Below, piece after piece: positions 31,339 to 41,923 of a stretch of 64,000 nt of DNA. The stretch lies in contig CAVTWH010000006.1 in assembly GCA_963738365.1 (NCBI GenBank), positions 930,001-994,000 of the forward strand, in the 5' to 3' direction. Source of the DNA: CAVTWH01 sp963738365. Its GTDB lineage: Bacteria; Actinomycetota; Actinomycetes; Mycobacteriales; Micromonosporaceae. Position 1 is the first letter of the stretch, and every line of letters begins with the position of its first letter. The notes under the pieces were generated by a model, which was not told the DNA's origin, did no database searches, and saw only the letters and a list, made by a program, of their open reading frames with translations. A program made the translations under genes and the position numbers.

Positions 31339-32917
31339 TCAGTCTCCGGTCCGTTCCAGCATCGACTCTTCCAGGTCCAGGTCGCGTTGGGCGCGGCGGA
31401 GCACCTGTTCGGCGATCTGCCCCTGGTCCCTGGCCAGCCGGAAGACCTCCCGCTCGACGTCGAGCATCTCCCGGCGCAGCCGCTTGTAGGCCTGGGTCGG
31501 CGTCTCCCGGCCGTCCTGGCCCAGCCGTTCCCAGGCGAGATTACTGCGGTGCACCGCCAGGCTGCGCAGCCGCTCCACCACCTGGTCCGGGGCGCCCTCG
31601 GCGAGCTGCTCGACGCGCTGCTTGGCGGCGTGGCTGGCCCGGTTCTGCACGCTCGCCTCGGCCAGCAGGTCCTCGGTCGGGTCGTCCGGCGGGATGCGCA
31701 GCCAGCGGGCCATCGCCGGCAGGGTCGTCGACTGCAGGAGCAGGCTGCCGATGATCACCGCGAAGGCCAGCCAGACGAACAGCTCCCGCGGGTAGCGGGC
31801 GCCGTCGGCCAGGGTCCTCGGCAGCGCCAGGGCGGTGGCCAGGGTCACCACGCCGCGCATCCCGGCCCAGGCCAGCACCGTCGGCACCCGCCAGTGTGGG
31901 TACGGGTCCCGGCGCCGGATCGCCGGTACCAGGGCGCGGGCCAGGTAGGTGGCCGGGTACATCCAGACGAACCGGGCGAGCACCACGGTGCCGAGCACCG
32001 CCCCGGTGATGCCCAGCACCTGGCCGGCCGGCGTCTGCACGTCGGCCAGGATGGTCCGCAGCTGCAACCCGATGACCAGGAAGACGCTGCCCTCCAGCAG
32101 GAAGTTGACCACCCGCCAGAAGGCCTCCATCTGCAGCCGGGAGGCGGCCGACATCAGGGTGGGCCAGCGGTGCCCGAGCGCCAGGCCGGTCACCACCACG
32201 GCCACCACGCCGGAGGCGTGCACCAACTCGGCTGGCGATCACCACCACGAACGGGGTGAGCAGGGACAGCGTGTTGTCCAGCAGCGGGTCCTTGATGCGC
32301 TGGTGCAGCGCCCCGATGACCAGCGCGCCGAGCGCCCCGATCAGCAGTCCGCCGCCGGCCGCGAGGACGAAGTCCAGGGCCACCCCACCGGCGCTGACGG
32401 TCGACCCGACCGCCGCGGCCACCGCCACCCGGAACAGCACCAGCGCGCTGGCGTCGTTGATCAGGCTCTCGCCCTCCAGGATGGTGATGATCCGCCGGGG
32501 CAGGCCGATCCGGCGCCCGATGGCGGTGGCCGAGATGGCGTCGGTGGGCGCGACCACCGCCCCGAAGGCCAGGCAGATGGCCAGCGGTACCCCCGGCAGC
32601 AGGGCGTGCACCACGAACCCGACGGCGGCGGTGGTGAAGATCACCAGGCCGACGGCGAGCAGCAGGATCGGCCGGATGTTGACCCGGAACGCCGGCACCG
32701 AGGTGTCCAGCGCCGCCACGTAGAGCAGCGGCGGCAGGATGCCGATGAGGACCACCTCGGGGTTCAGGGCCACCTGCGGGAAGCCGGGAATGAAGGACAA
32801 CACGAGTCCCGCGAGTACCAGCAGGATCGGCGCCAGGAGACCGAAGCGGCGGGCCACAGCCGCCATCACGAATACGACGGCCACCAGTACGACGGCCTGT
32901 TCCAGCCCCTCCACCAC
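31339..32917 (-). pseudogene. NhaP/CPA1 Na+/H+ antiporter, frame broken by one base
   Basis: From GTG 32917 the frame encodes VVEGLEQAVVLVAVVFVMAAV and many more transmembrane helices with a VAPTDAISATAIGRR segment typical of CPA1 sodium/proton antiporters. Near 32233 an extra base shifts the frame; the rest, from VHASGVVAVVV to ERTGD, continues in the neighbouring frame, including the hydrophilic C-terminal tail. Removing the base gives 1578 bases, about 525 residues, the normal length. A sequencing error or a recent mutation is likely. Its product would exchange Na+ or K+ for protons across the membrane. Confidence 0.85.
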
Positions 32918-32950
32918 GCAGCGAAGCCTAGTGGCCCCGACACGACGCCG

Positions 32951-33085
32951 CCGCCGAGGCGGCAGACCTCTCCCACCGCCACCGCCGAGGCGGCGGGCTG
33001 CCCCGCTGGCACCGCCGAGGCGGCGGGCTGTCTGCCTGGCGCGCCGCCGAGGCGGCGGCCTGTCTGCCTGGCACCGCCGAGGCGG
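32951..33085. repeat. tandem hairpin repeat, 5 copies, upstream of uvrC
   Basis: CCGCCGAGGCGG (inverted repeat CCGCC/GGCGG) recurs at 32951, 32982, 33012, 33044 and 33074, a spacing of 30-32 bases. The spacer between the last three is CTGTCTGCCTGG-like and conserved. The array ends 37 bases before the uvrC start and lies between the divergent nhaP and uvrC genes. Confidence 0.85.
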
Positions 33086-33121
33086 CGGGCACTGTCGGTG
33101 TCCCGGACTACGCTTGCCGGC

Positions 33122-35356
33122 GTGGCTGACCCGTCGACGTATCGTCCGGCTCCCGGCACCATCCCCGACGCCCCCGGGGTCTACCGGTTCCGGGACGCGT
33201 CCCGCCGGGTGATCTACGTCGGCAAGGCCAAGAGCCTGCGCCAGCGGCTCAACTCCTACTTCGCCGACCCGTGGACGCTGCACCCACGGACCCAGCAGAT
33301 GGTCACCACCGCCGCGTCGGTGGACTGGATGGTGGTGGGCACCGAGGTCGAGGCGCTCCAGCAGGAGTACACCTGGATCAAGGAGTACGACCCGCGGTTC
33401 AACGTGCGCTACCGCGACGACAAGTCGTACCCGTTCCTGGCCGTCACCCTGGACGAGGAGTATCCGCGGCTGCAGGTGATGCGCGGTGCCAAGCGCAAGG
33501 GGGTGCGCTACTTCGGCCCGTACGCGCACGCCTGGGCCATCCGGGAGACGCTCGACCTGCTGCTGCGGGTTTTCCCGGCGCGTACCTGCTCGGCGGGGGT
33601 GTTCAAGCGCAGCCACCAGATCGACCGGCCCTGCCTGCTGGGGTATATCGGCAAGTGCTCGGCGCCGTGCGTGGACCGGGTCAGCGCCGCCGAGCACCGG
33701 CGCATCGTCGAGGACTTCTGCGACTTCATGGCCGGCTCCACCGAGCGGATGATGCGCCGGCTGGAGAAGCAGATGCAGGCCGCCTCGGCGGGGCTGGAGT
33801 TCGAGCTGGCCGCCCGGCTGCGCGACGACCTGGCCGCGCTGCGCCGGGCGATGGAGAAGCAGACCGTGGTGCTCGGCGACGGCACCGACGCCGACGTGGT
33901 GGCCTTCGCCGAGGATCCGCTGGAGGCGGCGGTACAGGTCTTCCACGTGCGCGGCGGGCGGGTACGCGGCCAGCGCGGCTGGGTGGTGGAGAAGACCGAG
34001 GAGCTGTCCACCGGCGACCTGGTGCACCACTTCGCCTCCCAGGTCTACGGCTCCGAGCAGGGCGAGGCGGACGTGCCCCGGGAGCTGCTGGTCCCGGAGC
34101 TGCCGCCGGACGCCGAGGCGCTGGCCGAGTGGCTGTCGGTGCACCGCGGCTCCCGGGTGAACCTGCGGGTACCGCAGCGCGGCGACAAGAAGACGCTGAT
34201 GGAGACCGTGGCCCGCAACGCCGGCCAGGCGCTGGCCCAGCACAAACTGCGCCGGGCCGGCGACCTGTCGACCCGCAGCAAGGCGCTGGAGGAGATCGCC
34301 GAGGCGCTGGGCATGGACACCGCGCCGCTGCGCATCGAGTGCTACGACGTCTCCCAGATCCAGGGCACCGACGTGGTGGCCAGCATGGTGGTCTTCGAGG
34401 ACGGCCTGGCCCGCAAGGCCGAGTACCGGCGCTTCATGGTGCGCGGCGCCACCGACGACCTGTCGGCACTGTCCGAGGTGCTGCGCCGCCGGTTCGCCCG
34501 GTATCTGGCCACCGCGGCCGAGGTGGCCGAGGAAGACCCCGACCGCCCGGGGATCGACCCGACCACCGGCAGGCCGCGCAAGTTCGCCTACCCGCCGCAG
34601 CTGGTCGTGGTGGACGGTGGCGAGCCACAGGTGAACGCGGCCGCCCAGGTGCTGGCCGAGCTGGGCGTCAGTGACGTGACGCTGTGCGGGCTGGCCAAGC
34701 GGCTGGAGGAGGTGTGGCTGCCCGGGGAGGCGTACCCGCTGATCCTGCCGCGCGCCTCCGAGGGGCTGTACCTGCTGCAGCGCTGCCGCGACGAGGCGCA
34801 CCGGTTCGCCATCACCTTCCACCGGGAGCGGCGTAGCAAGCGGATGACCGCTTCGGCGCTGGACACCGTGCCGGGGCTGGGCGAGCACCGGCGCAAGGCG
34901 CTGCTGGCCCAGTTCGGTTCGGTGAAGCGGCTGCTGGCCGCCTCCGCCGAGGAGATCGCCACGGTGCCCGGCATCGGCGCGCGGACCGCCGCCGCGATCG
35001 TCGCCGCCCTGCACCCGCAGGACACCGTAGCGGCCGCCCTGGGCCCGACCGACCGGCCGGACGGCGCGCCTGACCAGCAGGTCGGCCCCCCAGACCTGCG
35101 GGAAGATCCGCCAGGCCCGCGGGACAGCACACCCGCCCTACGGGAAGATCTGCCAGGCCTGCGGGACAGCACACCCGCCCTGGGAGAAGGTCCGCCAGAC
35201 GCGCGGGACAGCACAGCCGCCCTGCCACCCGACGCGTCGTCCGGGCCGGATGCCACCGGTGACATAGCGGAGGCTCGTCCGGCGGCTGACGGTGCACCGA
35301 CGGGGGGCCGTCCGGGCGATGCGGCCGGGTCGGAACGGGCTGTGCTGCGGGGCTGA
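33122..35356 (+). CDS. uvrC: excinuclease ABC subunit C with repetitive tail
   Basis: The 744-residue protein is UvrC, which makes both incisions in nucleotide excision repair. The GIY-YIG domain (GVYRFRDASRRVIYVGKA, residues 19-36) is followed by a UvrB-binding UVR motif near 205-240, the RNase H-like endonuclease domain with YDVSQIQG and VVDGG, and tandem helix-hairpin-helix motifs (VPGLGEHRRKALL, TVPGIGARTAAAI). UvrC normally ends soon after. Here about 115 acidic, Pro/Asp-rich residues follow, with a 14-residue unit RDSTPALREDLPGL repeated. It starts the uvrC-rapZ-yvcK-whiA cluster. Confidence 0.97.
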   Translation: MADPSTYRPAPGTIPDAPGVYRFRDASRRVIYVGKAKSLRQRLNSYFADPWTLHPRTQQMVTTAASVDWMVVGTEVEALQQEYTWIKEYDPRFNVRYRDDKSYPFLAVTLDEEYPRLQVMRGAKRKGVRYFGPYAHAWAIRETLDLLLRVFPARTCSAGVFKRSHQIDRPCLLGYIGKCSAPCVDRVSAAEHRRIVEDFCDFMAGSTERMMRRLEKQMQAASAGLEFELAARLRDDLAALRRAMEKQTVVLGDGTDADVVAFAEDPLEAAVQVFHVRGGRVRGQRGWVVEKTEELSTGDLVHHFASQVYGSEQGEADVPRELLVPELPPDAEALAEWLSVHRGSRVNLRVPQRGDKKTLMETVARNAGQALAQHKLRRAGDLSTRSKALEEIAEALGMDTAPLRIECYDVSQIQGTDVVASMVVFEDGLARKAEYRRFMVRGATDDLSALSEVLRRRFARYLATAAEVAEEDPDRPGIDPTTGRPRKFAYPPQLVVVDGGEPQVNAAAQVLAELGVSDVTLCGLAKRLEEVWLPGEAYPLILPRASEGLYLLQRCRDEAHRFAITFHRERRSKRMTASALDTVPGLGEHRRKALLAQFGSVKRLLAASAEEIATVPGIGARTAAAIVAALHPQDTVAAALGPTDRPDGAPDQQVGPPDLREDPPGPRDSTPALREDLPGLRDSTPALGEGPPDARDSTAALPPDASSGPDATGDIAEARPAADGAPTGGRPGDAAGSERAVLRG
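35102..35224 (+). repeat. 42-bp in-frame repeat in the uvrC tail, 3 copies
   Basis: Units at 35102, 35144 and 35186 share GACAGCACACCCGCCCT and a GAAGATCYGCCAGGC start; the third is truncated to 39 bases. The length is a multiple of three so the frame is kept. Confidence 0.85.
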
Positions 35357-35440
35357 CCGGGGGGCGCGGGGACATCCGCCACCACCGGCCCGGCCGCCCG
35401 GCCTACCATGTCACTCGCGGGTGGGGGGCGAGGGGGAGCA

Positions 35441-36331
35441 GTGGCGGACGAGGAAGCGCCTCACGGCGACGTGGATCTGGTGATCGTCACCGGGCTGTCC
35501 GGCGGCGGGCGCAGCACGGTCGCCCGGGCTCTGGAGAACGTCGGCTTCTACGTGGTGGACAACCTGCCGCAGACGCTGATGCTGCAGATGGCTGAGCTGG
35601 CGGCCCGGGGCCGGCGAGTCGGCCCGGCGGACCGCCATGGTGCTCGACGTGCGCAGCCACGCCTTCTCCGCCGACCTGGGCGGTGCTGTCCAGGAGCTGC
35701 AAGGACCGCGGGTTCAGCCCGCGGGTGGTGTTCGTCGACGCCGACGACGATGTGCTGATCCGGCGGTTCGAGAGCGTCCGGCGGCCGCACCCGTTGCAGG
35801 GCGAGCGCCGGCTGGCCGACGGGCATCGCGGCCGAACGGGTCCTGCTGCAGGCCGCCCGGGAGCAGGCCGACGTGCTGATCGACACCAGTCACCTGAACG
35901 TCAACCAGCTGCGCGGCCGGATCGAGGAGCTGTTCGCCGGGGAGGACGCGCAGCCGGCTGCGGGTCACCGTGCTCTCCTTCGGCTTCAAGTACGGCCTGC
36001 CGCCGGACGCCGACTTCGTGCTGGACGCGCGCTTCCTGCCCAACCCGTACTGGGTGCCGGAGCTGCGCGAGCACACCGGCCTGGAGGACGGGGTGAGCCG
36101 GTACGTGCTGGGCCAGCGCGGGGCGGCCACCTTCGTGGAGACCTACGCCCGGCTGGTCAACGCCACCGCGCCCGGGTTCGAGCGGGAGGGCAAGCGCTAC
36201 CTCACCGTCGCCGTCGGCTGCACCGGCGGCAAGCACCGCAGCGTCGCCATCGCCGAGGAGCTGGCCCGCCGGCTGCGCGGACCTGCGCCTGGTCGGCCAG
36301 CGCCCAGCACCGGGACCTGGGGCGCGAGTGA
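35441..36331 (+). pseudogene. rapZ: RapZ-type nucleotide-binding protein, frame broken by 6 insertions
   Basis: The pieces together read as RapZ/YvcJ: DLVIVTGLSGGGRSTVARALE (P-loop), VGFYVVDNLPQTL, then GGAVQEL, VVFVDADDDVLIRRFE, RRPHPLQGERRLADG, DTSHLNVNQLRGRI, VLSFGFKYGLPPDADFVLDARFLPNP and VAVGCTGGKHRSVAIAEEL. They lie in three frames. Single extra bases near 35608, 35700, 35822, 35954, 36280 and 36303 explain every shift. Without them the gene is 885 bases (294 residues), the usual size, and its stop overlaps the next GTG (GTGA). RapZ controls amino-sugar or small-RNA regulation in other bacteria. It should have an AGGGGGAG site and GTG start. Confidence 0.85.
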
Positions 36332-37258
36332 GGCCGTCGGTGGCCTTCGGCGGCGGCCACGGGCTGTCCGCCTCGTTACGGGCGCTGCGCGCGGTCGCCG
36401 GCGCTGGAATCACCGCGGTGGTCACGGTCGCCGACGACGGCGGCTCCAGCGGCCGGCTGCGGGCCGAGCGCGGCGCCTGCCGCCGGGCGACCTGCGCCAG
36501 GCGCTGGCCGCGCTGGCCGACTCCGATGCCGTGGGTACCGACGCCGCCGCGCTGCTGCAGCACCGGTTCGCCGGCGTCGGACGCGCTGGCCGGGCACCCG
36601 GTGGGCAACCTGCTGCTGTGCGGGCTGATGGAGCTGTACCGGCGATCCGGTGGCGGCGCTGGACCGGGCGGCGAGCTGGTCCGCGCCCGGGGCCGGGTGC
36701 TGCCGATGGCGCCGGTACCGCTGAGTATCGAGGCGCGATGTCTGGCTGCCGGACGGCTCGCCGGGCGTGGTGCGCGGGCCAGCACGAGGTGGCGGTCACC
36801 GATCGCAAGGTCGAGCGGCTGCGGCTGGCCCCGGCGGCCCCGCCGGCGTGCGAGGCCGGTGCTGGCGGCGGTGGCCGAAGCGGACTGGCTGATCTTCGGC
36901 CCGGGCTCCTGGTACACGAGCGTGATCCCGCACCTGCTGGTGCCGGATCTGGCCGAGGCGATCACCGCCAGCACGGCCCGCCGCCTGGTCACCTTGAACC
37001 TGCGTTGCCGAGAAGGAGACCGCCGGTCTGTCCCTTCCGGACCATCTGCGCGCTTTGAGCCGTTACCTTCCGGGCCTGCGGGTCGATGTAGTTCTTGCCG
37101 ACGCCACCGCGGTCGGCGACCCTGATCCAGTCCGGCTTGCGGCACAATCGCTGGGCGCCCGGCTGGTGCTGGCACCGGTCGCGGTCGACGACGGGGGACC
37201 ACGGCATGACCCGTCCGCACTGGCGGCCGCCTTGTCCCAGGTGCTGGACGCCGGATGA
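36328..37258 (+). pseudogene. yvcK: YvcK/CofD-like protein, frame broken by 8 indels
   Basis: The fragments VRPSVAFGGGHGLSASLRAL, AVVTVADDGGSSGRLRAE, GDLRQALAALADSD, DALAGHPVGNLLLCGLMEL, RVLPMAPVPLSIEA, QHEVAVTDRKVERLRL, ADWLIFGPGSWYTSVIPHLLVPDLAEAI and SRYLPGLRVDVVLADA are the ordered parts of a YvcK (gluconeogenesis factor, CofD fold) protein. They lie in three frames. Six inserted and two deleted G/C bases (near 36478, 36576, 36640, 36675, 36735, 36779, 36856, 37002) explain this. Correction gives 927 bases, 308 residues, the normal length. In bacilli YvcK is needed for growth on gluconeogenic carbon. Confidence 0.85.
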
Positions 37259-37297
37259 TGGAGACACGCAGACCCGGGCACGCGAGGTGACGACACG

Positions 37298-38278
37298 ATG
37301 GCGATGACGGCTTCGGTCAAGGACGAACTGAGCCGGGTCGACGTACCCAAGCCGTGCTGCCGGCGCGCCGAAATGGCGGCGCTGCTGCGGTTCGCCGGCG
37401 GGCTGCACATCGTCTCCGGCCGGGTGGTGGTGGAGGCGGAGCTGGACACCGGGGCGGTGGCCCGCCGGCTGCGCCGGGAGATCGCCGAGGTGTACGGCTA
37501 CCCCAGCGAGATCCACGTGCTCGCCTCCGGCGGGCTGCGCAAGGGCAGCCACTACATCGTCCGGGTGGTCAAGGACGGTGAGGCGCTGGCCCGCCAGACC
37601 GGCCTGCTGGACGTGCGTGGCCGGCCGGTCCGCGGGCTGCCCTCGCACGTGGTGGCCGCCGGTACCTGCTGCGCGGTTGCCGCCTGGCGCGGGGCGTTCC
37701 TGGCGCACGGCTCGCTGACCGAGCCGGGGCGCTCCTGCGCGCTGGAGATCACCTGCCCGGGGCCGGAGTCGGCGCTGGCCCTGGTCGGCGCCGCCCGCCG
37801 GATCGGCATCTCCGCCAAGGCCCGCGAGGTGCGCGGCGTGGACCGGGTGGTGGTCAAGGACGGCGACGCGATCGCGGCGCTGCTGACCCGCATCGGCGCG
37901 CACGCCAGCGTGCTGGCGTGGGAGGAGCGGCGGGTGCGCCGCGAGGTGCGCGCCACCGCCAACCGGCTGGCCAACTTCGACGACGCCAACCTGCGCCGCT
38001 CGGCCCGGGCGGCGGTGGCCGCCGCGGCCCGGGTGACCCGCGCGCTGGAGATCCTGGACGGCACCGCCCCGCAGCACCTGACCAGCGCCGGCACGCTGCG
38101 GCTGGAGCACCGTCAGGCGTCGCTGGAGGAGCTGGGCGCGCTGGCCGACCCGCCGCTGACCAAGGACGCCATCGCCGGCCGGATCCGCCGGCTGCTGGCG
38201 CTGGCCGACAAGCGGGCCCGCGACCTGGGCATCCCGGACACCGAGGCGGCGGTCACCCCGGAGATGATGGTCGGCTGA
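37298..38278 (+). CDS. whiA: DNA-binding regulator WhiA
   Basis: The 326-residue protein is WhiA, the sporulation and cell-division regulator conserved across Gram-positive bacteria. The N-terminal part has the LAGLIDADG-like fold (MTASVKDELSRV, CCRRAEMAALLRFAG, and GSLTEPGRSCALEI), and the C-terminal part a helix-turn-helix with the LLLEHRQASLEELG-type segment (LRLEHRQASLEELGALADPP) and LTKDAIAGRIRRLL. It follows yvcK by 39 bases, the usual order. In streptomycetes it works with WhiB. In contrast to its two upstream neighbours the frame is intact. Confidence 0.95.
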   Translation: MAMTASVKDELSRVDVPKPCCRRAEMAALLRFAGGLHIVSGRVVVEAELDTGAVARRLRREIAEVYGYPSEIHVLASGGLRKGSHYIVRVVKDGEALARQTGLLDVRGRPVRGLPSHVVAAGTCCAVAAWRGAFLAHGSLTEPGRSCALEITCPGPESALALVGAARRIGISAKAREVRGVDRVVVKDGDAIAALLTRIGAHASVLAWEERRVRREVRATANRLANFDDANLRRSARAAVAAAARVTRALEILDGTAPQHLTSAGTLRLEHRQASLEELGALADPPLTKDAIAGRIRRLLALADKRARDLGIPDTEAAVTPEMMVG

Positions 38279-38538
38279 CGAGCGGGCAACCGGCGCTGGA
38301 GGACCATCGGCCCACGGGGTCGGGGCCGGGCGGCCCTGTCGGGCGGGGCCGGGCGGCGGCACGCTGAGTTTGGCGGCGTTACCGGCGGGTGACGGGGGCA
38401 CTGCGAGGCCCCGATGAACTCTTCGGTAAAGTCGACAGAGTTCGGCGACGAGGCCGCTGCGCCGTTCACGCAGTAGTCAAACCACGAGGCGCCTGACCTG
38501 AGCGGAGGCGGGCGCTCAAGCCCGAGGAGAGCTGTTCC

Positions 38539-39541
<1,003 letters not shown>

Positions 39542-39545
<4 letters not shown>

Positions 39546-40726
39546 CCCGGACGCTCGACGACCTGTTGAGCGAAGGCGTTGCCGGTCGGCGCGTACTCGT
39601 ACGCGCCGACCTCAACGTGCCGCTCGACGGCTCCACCATCACCGACGACGGCCGCATCCGCGCCGTTGCGCCGACCATCGTGGCGCTGCGGGACGCGGGC
39701 GCCAAGGTGGTCGTCTTCTCGCACCTGGGCCGCCCCAAGGGCGCGCCCGACCCGAAGTACACCCTGGCGCCGGTCGCCGCCCGGCTGGGCGAGGTGCTCG
39801 GCGCGCCGGTGGCGTTCGCCGGCGACACCGTCGGCGAGTCGGCCCGGGGCATCGTGGCGGGCCTGTCCGACGGGGACGTCGCGCTGCTGGAGAACCTGCG
39901 CTTCAACGCGGGCGAGACCAGCAAGGACGAGGCCGAGCGGGGCGCCTTCGCGGCCCAGCTGGCCGCGTTCGGTGACGCCTACGTCGACGACGCGTTCGGC
40001 GCCGTGCACCGCAAGCATGCCAGCGTCTACGACGTGGCCGGGCTGCTGCCGCACTACGCGGGCGGCCTGGTGCTGCGCGAGCTGGAGGTGCTCGGCAAGC
40101 TCACCGGCGACCCCGAGCGGCCGTACGTGGTGGTGCTCGGCGGTTCGAAGGTCTCCGACAAGCTGGCGGTCATCCAGTCGCTGCTGCCCAAGGTCGACAC
40201 GCTGCTCATCGGTGGCGGCATGTGCTTCACCTTCCTCAAGGCGCTGGGCTACGAGGTCGGCGATTCGCTGCTGGAGGCGGAGCAGGTGGCCACCTGCCGG
40301 GACCTGCTGGCCTCCGGCAAGATCAAGGTGCCGACCGACATCGTGGTGGCCGACGCGTTCTCCGCCGACGCCGACATCCGTACCGTGCCGGCTTCCGAGA
40401 TCCCGGCCGGCTGGAAGGGCCTGGACATCGGCCCGGACACGGTGGCGGCCTTCGCCGAGCACCTGGCCGACGCCCGGACGGTCTTCTGGAACGGACCGAT
40501 GGGCGTGTTCGAACTGGCGCCGTTCGCCGCGGGGACCCGGGGCGTGGCCGAGGCGATCACCAAGGTGGACGGGTTCACCGTGGTCGGTGGCGGCGACTCG
40601 GCCGCCGCGGTCCGCACGCTGGGCCTGGACGAGGGCGCCTTCGGGCACATCTCCACCGGCGGCGGGGCGAGCCTGGAGTACCTGGAGGGCAAGACCCTCC
40701 CCGGTGTCGCGGCGTTGGAGTCCTGA
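39542..40726 (+). CDS. pgk: phosphoglycerate kinase
   Basis: The 394-residue protein is a complete phosphoglycerate kinase, which makes ATP and 3-phosphoglycerate from 1,3-bisphosphoglycerate. Visible are RRVLVRADLNVPLDG, HLGRPKG, ENLRFNAGE, AFGAVHRKHASV, VLGGSKVSDKL, FWNGPMGVFE and GGGDSAAAV. The GTG start overlaps the gap stop, and the stop overlaps the tpiA ATG by one base, so the three are translationally coupled. It is intact, unlike both neighbours in the operon. Confidence 0.97.
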
Positions 40727-41518
40727 TGGCTGACGAGGCCCGCCGGCCGTTGATGGCCGGCAACTGGAAGATGAACCTGAACCACCTCGAGGCCATCTCG
40801 CTGACCCAGAAGCTGGCGTTCACGCTGACCGAGAAGCAGCTCACCGCCGTCGAGGTGGTGGTGCTGCCGCCGTTCGTCGACATCCGCTGCGTGCAGACCC
40901 TGATCGACGGCGACAAGCTGCTCCTCGGGTACGGCGCGCAGGACCTGTCGGCGCACGGCAACGGGGCGTACACCGGGGAGATCTCGGCCGCCATGCTGGC
41001 CAAGCTTGGCTGCCAGTACGTGGTGGTCGGGCACTCCGAGCGCCGGGCGTACCACAGCGAGGACGACGCGCTGGTCAACGCCAAGGCGAAGGCGGCGCTG
41101 GCCAACGACATCGTGCCGATCCTGTGTGTGGGGGAGGGCCTGGAGGTCCGCGAGGCCGGTACCCACGTGGAGTACACCCTGGCGCAGCTCGACGCGGGCC
41201 TGGACGGTTTCAAGGCCGAGCAGGTCGAGAAGATCGTCATCGCGTACGAGCCGGTCTGGGCGATCGGCACCGGCAAGACCGCCACGCCCGAGAACGCCCA
41301 GGAGGTGATCGGTGCGATCCGCTCCCGGATCGCGCAGATCCACCCGGGGCCGACCGCGCAGCGGGTCAGGGTGCTCTACGGCGGCTCGGTGAAGTCGGGT
41401 AACATCGCGGCGATCATGGCGCAGCCGGACATCGACGGTGCTCTCGATCGGCGGGGCCAGCCTGGACGCCGAGGAGTTCGCCAAGATCTGCCGGTTCCCG
41501 GAGCACATCGTCAGGTAG
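40726..41518 (+). pseudogene. tpiA: triosephosphate isomerase, one late insertion
   Basis: The protein begins RRPLMAGNWKMNLNHLEA and contains the catalytic His (VVGHSERRAYHSE) and Glu (IAYEPVWAIGTGKTATPENA) and the phosphate loop YGGSVKSGNI. An extra G near 41446 changes the expected ALIGGASLDAEEFAKI to an out-of-frame tail that runs past the real stop at 41516-41518. Correction gives 792 bases, 263 residues. Only the last 25 residues are affected, including the phosphate-binding GGAS. Its ATG overlaps the pgk stop. It interconverts dihydroxyacetone phosphate and glyceraldehyde 3-phosphate. Confidence 0.9.
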
Positions 41519-41527
41519 CAGTCGGTG

Positions 41528-41554
41528 GCGGGCCGGGGTGGCGCCCCGGCCCGC
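41528..41554. terminator. hairpin terminator after tpiA
   Basis: A perfect 11-bp inverted repeat (GCGGGCCGGGG / CCCCGGCCCGC) with a 5-base loop lies 10 bases past the tpiA stop. A TATCCT hexamer at 41561-41566 just after it could be the -10 for secG, so secG may be a separate unit. Confidence 0.75.
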
Positions 41555-41637
41555 GCCCGCTATCCTTTGCTGAGCCTGCCGGGGCCCATCCGTCCGGGAC
41601 CGGCGGCCTCGCAGGATCTTGAGAGGACACCCGCAAC

Positions 41638-41886
41638 ATGAAGTGGTTCGCCTACACGCTGGTCGTGGTGCTGGTTGTCACGAGCGTGCTGCTGACCCTG
41701 CTGATCCTGCTGCACCGCGGCAAGGGCGGCGGCCTGTCCAGCATGTTCGGCGGCGGCGCGGCATCCAGCCTGGCCGGCTCCTCGGTGGCCGAGCGCAACC
41801 TGGACCGGTATACGGTGCTGGTGGGCATCATCTGGTTCGCCTCGATTGTCGGCCTCGGCCTGTGGCTGCGGGTAGCCTCCGCATAA
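41638..41886 (+). CDS. secG: preprotein translocase subunit SecG
   Basis: The 82-residue protein has two membrane segments (residues 4-25 and 59-79) around a Gly-rich loop (GKGGGLSSMFGGGAASSL) characteristic of SecG, an accessory subunit of the SecYEG channel. A GAGAGGA site precedes the ATG. In actinomycetes it usually follows tpiA, as here. The next gene is rbpA, 143 bases downstream with its own promoter. Confidence 0.93.
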   Translation: MKWFAYTLVVVLVVTSVLLTLLILLHRGKGGGLSSMFGGGAASSLAGSSVAERNLDRYTVLVGIIWFASIVGLGLWLRVASA

Positions 41887-41914
41887 CGGGGCAACTTTCG
41901 CGTTAGGCGTCGTC

Positions 41915-41920
41915 TATACT
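41915..41920 (+). promoter_or_regulatory. -10 element of the rbpA promoter
   Basis: TATACT is a near-consensus -10 hexamer 109 bases before the rbpA GTG. A plausible -35 upstream is weak (a TTTCGC-like hexamer). The predicted start of transcription falls inside a long palindrome. Confidence 0.5.
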
Positions 41921-41923
41921 CAT

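Noticed and set aside
32951..33085. Regular 30-32 base spacing suggests a CRISPR array
   Set aside because: The constant part is only a 12-base hairpin, the spacers are themselves similar to each other, and no cas genes are present.
35441..37258. Programmed ribosomal frameshifting in rapZ and yvcK
   Set aside because: There are too many shifts, in both directions, with no slippery site or following structure, and orthologues are in a single frame.
38281..38538. Hidden gene between whiA and gap
   Set aside because: Only shadow frames are open and no motif appears; the stretch most likely holds the glycolytic operon promoter.
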